From Kiritimatiellia bacterium (lineage in GTDB: Bacteria > Verrucomicrobiota > Kiritimatiellia > CAIQIC01 > Lenti-01), in contig JAHDSS010000414.1 in NCBI GenBank assembly GCA_018432565.1, positions 1 through 8,926 of the forward strand: a stretch of DNA of 8,926 bases, read 5' to 3'. The notes beneath the pieces were generated by a model. It was not told the DNA's origin. It saw only the letters and a list, made by a program, of their open reading frames with translations, and searched no databases. Both the position numbers and the translations under genes were made by a program. Below, one piece after another: positions 6,587 to 8,926 of this stretch; position 1 is the first letter of the stretch; every line of letters begins with the position of its first letter.

Positions 6587-7545
6587 GATGAGGATTCCTT
6601 CCGGGACAGCACCATCTTGAGGCGCTCGTCCAGTTCGCGGGCCGCATCGTGGCCCATCTGCTTCAGGCGCGCGTTCAGGGCCGCCACCTCCACCACATTG
6701 GTCAAATCGCGCCCCGCCGCCACCGGCACCGTCACCAGCGGAATCTCGACGCCCAGCACGTTCCGGGTCGCCGTGTCCAGCCCCGTGCGATCAATGTCGT
6801 CCTCTTCGGCCGTGGGCTTGCGCATGCGGATGATCAGGTCCAGGCGCATGGCCCCGCGAATGGACGACACGCCGAAGAGCCGAGGCACGTGGATGATTCC
6901 CAGCCCGCGGATTTCCATGTGCTCCCGGGTGATTTCCACGGCCGAAGCCTGGATCGTCCCCGTGCTGTCGCGGGTCAGGATCGTGGTGTCGTCCGCGACC
7001 AGGCTGTGTCCGCGCTTGATCAGCGCCAGGGCGATTTCGCTCTTGCCGATGCCCGGCTCCCCCTCCAGCAGCACCCCCATGCCGTTGATTTCAATCATGG
7101 TGCCGGCCACCCGGATGCGCGGGCTGGACAGGTTCTGCAGCAGCACCGTGCCCGCATTCATGAAGTGCCCCGTCACCAGGCGCGTGCGCATGACCGGGAT
7201 GCCCAGTTCCCCGGCCGTCTTGCGGACGTACACCGGCATGTGGCGGCCGCGCGACAGCACGACCGCCGGCACGTTGCGCAGGATCCGGTAGCGCTGCTGG
7301 CGTTCGTCCGGGCGCAGGCTGCCCATGTAGGTCATCTCCGCCAGCCCGAGGACCTGGATGCGGCGGTAGGCGAAATAGCGCAGAAAGCCCGCCAGCGCGA
7401 GGCCCGGGCGGTTCAGCGCCACCTCGGTGATCTCGCGCCCGACGGCCTGGTCCGCGTTCGCCTCCCAGTCCAGTTCCAGCGATTCGCGGCCGGCCTCGTA
7501 AAAGTCGGCTACCGTGATCCGCGAGGTTTCGGCGATTCTCCACAT
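6583..7545 (-). CDS. hprK: HPr kinase/phosphorylase (HprK/P family) with substituted catalytic histidine
   Basis: HprK phosphorylates HPr on its regulatory serine with ATP or pyrophosphate and can also remove that phosphate. The 320-residue product has the full two-part form: an N-terminal domain (about 1-140, with YFAYRRIQVLG and RTRLVTGHF) and a C-terminal kinase domain. The Walker A motif is GEPGIGKS (162-169). LVADD has Asp185/Asp186, the signature EIRGLGIIHVPRLFG is at 211-225, and VPVAAGRDLTNVVEVAALN (273-291) is the dephosphorylation region. By alignment from memory with PxxxVHGVLVDVYGxG of Firmicutes enzymes, the catalytic His140 position is Ala147 here (PRIRVAG). The ATG at 7545 has AAGGA eight bases upstream; frames extending to 7806 only overlap hpf. 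It lies 29 bases after hpf and overlaps ptsH. Family call is secure; catalytic balance is uncertain. Confidence 0.95.
   Translation of the reverse strand: MWRIAETSRITVADFYEAGRESLELDWEANADQAVGREITEVALNRPGLALAGFLRYFAYRRIQVLGLAEMTYMGSLRPDERQQRYRILRNVPAVVLSRGRHMPVYVRKTAGELGIPVMRTRLVTGHFMNAGTVLLQNLSSPRIRVAGTMIEINGMGVLLEGEPGIGKSEIALALIKRGHSLVADDTTILTRDSTGTIQASAVEITREHMEIRGLGIIHVPRLFGVSSIRGAMRLDLIIRMRKPTAEEDDIDRTGLDTATRNVLGVEIPLVTVPVAAGRDLTNVVEVAALNARLKQMGHDAARELDERLKMVLSRKESSS
6584..6600 (-). promoter_or_regulatory. GTG start and ribosome binding site of ptsH
   Basis: AAGGA (6600-6596) stands nine bases before GTG (6586-6584). The GTG shares bases with the hprK stop TGA (6585-6583). This decides a non-ATG start and indicates coupled translation of kinase and substrate. 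Confidence 0.7.
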
Positions 7546-7574
7546 GGGCGCTGTCCTTCCCGGTCCGCCGCCCC

Positions 7575-7913
7575 CTAGACGCCGGGCTCCTCTTCCACTT
7601 CCGCCAGGCGCTGGCGCTCGTGGTGTCGCTCGATCATCTTTTCGCGGGCCTTGCGCAGCTGCTTGGCCATCTTGTCGGCGGCGGCGTCGATTGCCGCGTA
7701 CATGTCCGTGGTGGTCTCCAGGGCCACTTCGCGCAGTTTGTCTCGTCCTTGCACGACGATTTCCGCCGTGAACCGATATTTCTCGCGCGACAGGATCGCA
7801 TGACAACTCTCCACCCGCGGAAAATCCGCCAGCACCGGCCCCAGACGGCCGTCCACATATCCCTTCAATCCCTCGTTCACCGTCACATTCCGTCCTGTGA
7901 TCTGAATGTCCAT
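7575..7913 (-). CDS. hpf: Ribosome hibernation promoting factor, short form (HPF/RaiA family)
   Basis: Proteins of this family bind the 30S decoding region and silence ribosomes in stationary phase or stress. The 112-residue product starts with MDIQITGRNVTVNEGLKGYV and contains the beta-alpha-beta fold typical of HPF, including AEIVVQGRDKL and TTDMYAAIDAAADKMAKQLRKAREK (about 68-92, basic helix). It ends in a charged tail (HHERQRLAEVEEE). It lacks the C-terminal dimerisation domain of long HPF, so it is the short form. The ATG at 7913 has GGGAG six bases upstream. It is 50 bases after lptB and 29 before hprK. Its place beside lptB is the same as in the proteobacterial rpoN locus. Whether it acts like E. 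coli HPF or YfiA cannot be told. Confidence 0.93.
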   Translation of the reverse strand: MDIQITGRNVTVNEGLKGYVDGRLGPVLADFPRVESCHAILSREKYRFTAEIVVQGRDKLREVALETTTDMYAAIDAAADKMAKQLRKAREKMIERHHERQRLAEVEEEPGV

Positions 7914-7963
7914 TTACGGCTCCCTTTCTGTTGATGTGGTTGGTTTGATGAAAAGCGCTCCGC

Positions 7964-8707
7964 TCACATGCTGAACTCCCGGCCGAGATACTTCTCGCGC
8001 GCCTGGGGATCGTTCACCAGGAAGTCGCGCGTGCCCTCGGTCAGCACTTCGCCCGAATAAATCACATAGGCGCGGTCCACCACCGACAGCGTCTCGCGCA
8101 CGTTGTGGTCGGTGATCAAAATCCCCAGCCCGCGCTGCTTCAGGTCGCGGATGATCTGCTGCACGTCGTACACCGCCAGCGGATCCACTCCGCTGAACGG
8201 CTCGTCCAGCAGGATCAGCGACGGATCCGTCACCAGCGCCCGGGTGATTTCCAGCCGGCGGCGCTCTCCGCCGCTGAGCGTGTAGGCCTTCTGCCGGGCC
8301 AGGTAGCCGATCTTGAGCTCCTCGAGCAGATACTCCAGCCGCCGCCGCCGCTCCCGCGTCCCCAGCGGCAGCGTTTCCAGGATGGACATCACGTTCTCTT
8401 CGACGGTCAGGTTGCGGAAGATGCTCGGCTCCTGCGCCAGATAGCCCAGCCCCATCCGCGCCCGGCGGTACATCGGCAGCCGCGTCACGTCGCGCCCCTT
8501 GAAAAACACCTGCCCCTTGGTCGGCGGGATCAGACCCGTGATCATGTAGAAACTGGTGGTCTTGCCCGCCCCGTTGGGCCCCAGCAACCCCACAATCTCC
8601 CCTTCCCGCACGTTCATGGCCACGCCGTTCACCACGCGCCGCTTGTGGTACTCCTTCACGAGTCCCCGGGTTTCGACCAGCATGTCGGTTCCAACGGCTT
8701 CGGCCAC
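7964..8707 (-). CDS. lptB: LPS export ABC transporter ATP-binding protein LptB
   Basis: LptB is the cytoplasmic ATPase that, with LptF and LptG, drives lipopolysaccharide from the inner membrane to the Lpt bridge. The product is 247 residues from the chosen start (E. coli 241). It has Walker A GPNGAGKT (43-50), Q-loop Gln92, ABC signature LSGGE (144-148), Walker B LILLDEP (164-170, catalytic Glu169) and the switch His201. FAGVDP-like FSGVDPLAVYDVQQII and the C-terminal YLGREF are typical of LptB, not of general ABC proteins. GTG at 8707 was chosen because GAAGAGG stands eight bases upstream. A TTG at 8713 is too near that site, and an ATG at 8683 would give 239 residues, nearer to E. coli, with only a weak GGAA. 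It follows lptA by 56 bases. Confidence 0.96.
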   Translation of the reverse strand: MAEAVGTDMLVETRGLVKEYHKRRVVNGVAMNVREGEIVGLLGPNGAGKTTSFYMITGLIPPTKGQVFFKGRDVTRLPMYRRARMGLGYLAQEPSIFRNLTVEENVMSILETLPLGTRERRRRLEYLLEELKIGYLARQKAYTLSGGERRRLEITRALVTDPSLILLDEPFSGVDPLAVYDVQQIIRDLKQRGLGILITDHNVRETLSVVDRAYVIYSGEVLTEGTRDFLVNDPQAREKYLGREFSM

Positions 8708-8722
8708 TCTCAATACCTCTTC
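8705..8722 (-). promoter_or_regulatory. Ribosome binding site and GTG start of lptB
   Basis: GAAGAGG (8722-8716) lies eight bases upstream of GTG (8707-8705). This spacing favours GTG over the TTG at 8713 (two bases away) and the ATG at 8683. The choice changes only the N-terminal 8-10 residues. Confidence 0.5.
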
Positions 8723-8763
8723 ACGTTTCTACGATAACCCGTCCGCCCGGCCCCGGCAAGCGG

Positions 8764-8926
8764 TTATTCCGCCCCCGCGGGCCGAAACAAGGCATCGGCG
8801 TCCGAACCGAAATCCTCCGAATACACCACCAGGCGGGCGCGCGGCTTGCATTCCACCCGCTGCTGGTCGCGCCAGAACGTGATGACCTCCCCCTCGAGAA
8901 TGTTGCGCCCCTGCATGACCTGCGGC
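8764..8926 (-). CDS. LptA/OstA-like periplasmic LPS transport protein (C-terminal end only)
   Basis: The 53 codons visible end in TAA at 8764. The peptide contains VMQGRNILEGEVITFWRDQQRVE (about 3-25), which fits the repeated strand pattern of OstA/LptA proteins (QG-N-x-x-x-G-x-x-I-x-F, then -x-V). It then runs CKPRARLVVYSEDF and a short disordered tail. In diderm bacteria lptA stands directly before lptB, which agrees with its place 56 bases upstream on the same strand. LptA would bridge LPS across the periplasm. The rest, including any signal peptide, is beyond the window. The short segment alone is weak proof; position gives most of the confidence. Confidence 0.75.
   Translation of the reverse strand, partial: PQVMQGRNILEGEVITFWRDQQRVECKPRARLVVYSEDFGSDADALFRPAGAE

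Noticed and set aside
7546..7806. An N-terminal extension of hprK into hpf.
   Set aside because: It overlaps hpf in another frame, is Arg/Gly-rich, and the ATG at 7545 has its own ribosome binding site.
7914..7963. A remnant of rpoN between lptB and hpf.
   Set aside because: Only 50 bases separate the genes, and they hold just the hpf ribosome binding site.

Overview
The window is high-GC DNA from a diderm (Gram-negative-type) bacterium. Genes are packed tightly, mostly on the minus strand, with Shine-Dalgarno-like AGGA/GGAG boxes. LptA and LptB homologues show an LPS-type outer membrane. HPr, enzyme I and an HPr kinase/phosphorylase together are found in several diderm phyla. HypB implies a nickel enzyme, most often a hydrogenase, so an anaerobic life is plausible. 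The hairpin repeats between genes and the overall gene style make me think of the PVC group (for example Kiritimatiellota). That placement is an impression, not shown by the sequence.

Layout, left to right. (1) 1-600, plus strand: the C-terminal part of hypB. (2) 601-818: a non-coding gap between convergent genes, holding three hairpin units of the TTTTCCA/TGGAAAA type and two tandem palindromes of the ATTGTTTGCAAACAAT type. (3) 819-2938, minus strand: a two-gene operon, a membrane-anchored D,D-carboxypeptidase followed by queA, joined by an ATGA stop/start overlap. (4) 2939-3263: a 325-base non-coding stretch with a possible promoter for the carboxypeptidase, several structured repeats and a strong terminator-like hairpin. 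(5) 3264-8926, minus strand: a long gene run transcribed as lptA (partial) - lptB - hpf - hprK - ptsH - ptsI - metK, ending at that hairpin.

The long run resembles the proteobacterial rpoN locus (lptA-lptB-rpoN-hpf-ptsN-...), but rpoN and ptsN are absent, and hprK, HPr and enzyme I follow hpf directly. No sugar-specific EII component is visible, so HPr and enzyme I may serve a regulatory PTS in which enzyme I phosphorylates HPr on His28 and HprK acts on Ser59. MetK makes S-adenosylmethionine, which QueA uses as its ribosyl donor; the two genes are close but lie in separate transcription units.

No clearly new multi-gene system is present; all protein genes belong to known families. The most unusual points are the HprK with alanine where the catalytic histidine is expected, the rearranged rpoN-type locus, the structured intergenic repeats (including two inverted hairpins with compensatory base changes), and a possible leaderless start for the carboxypeptidase.
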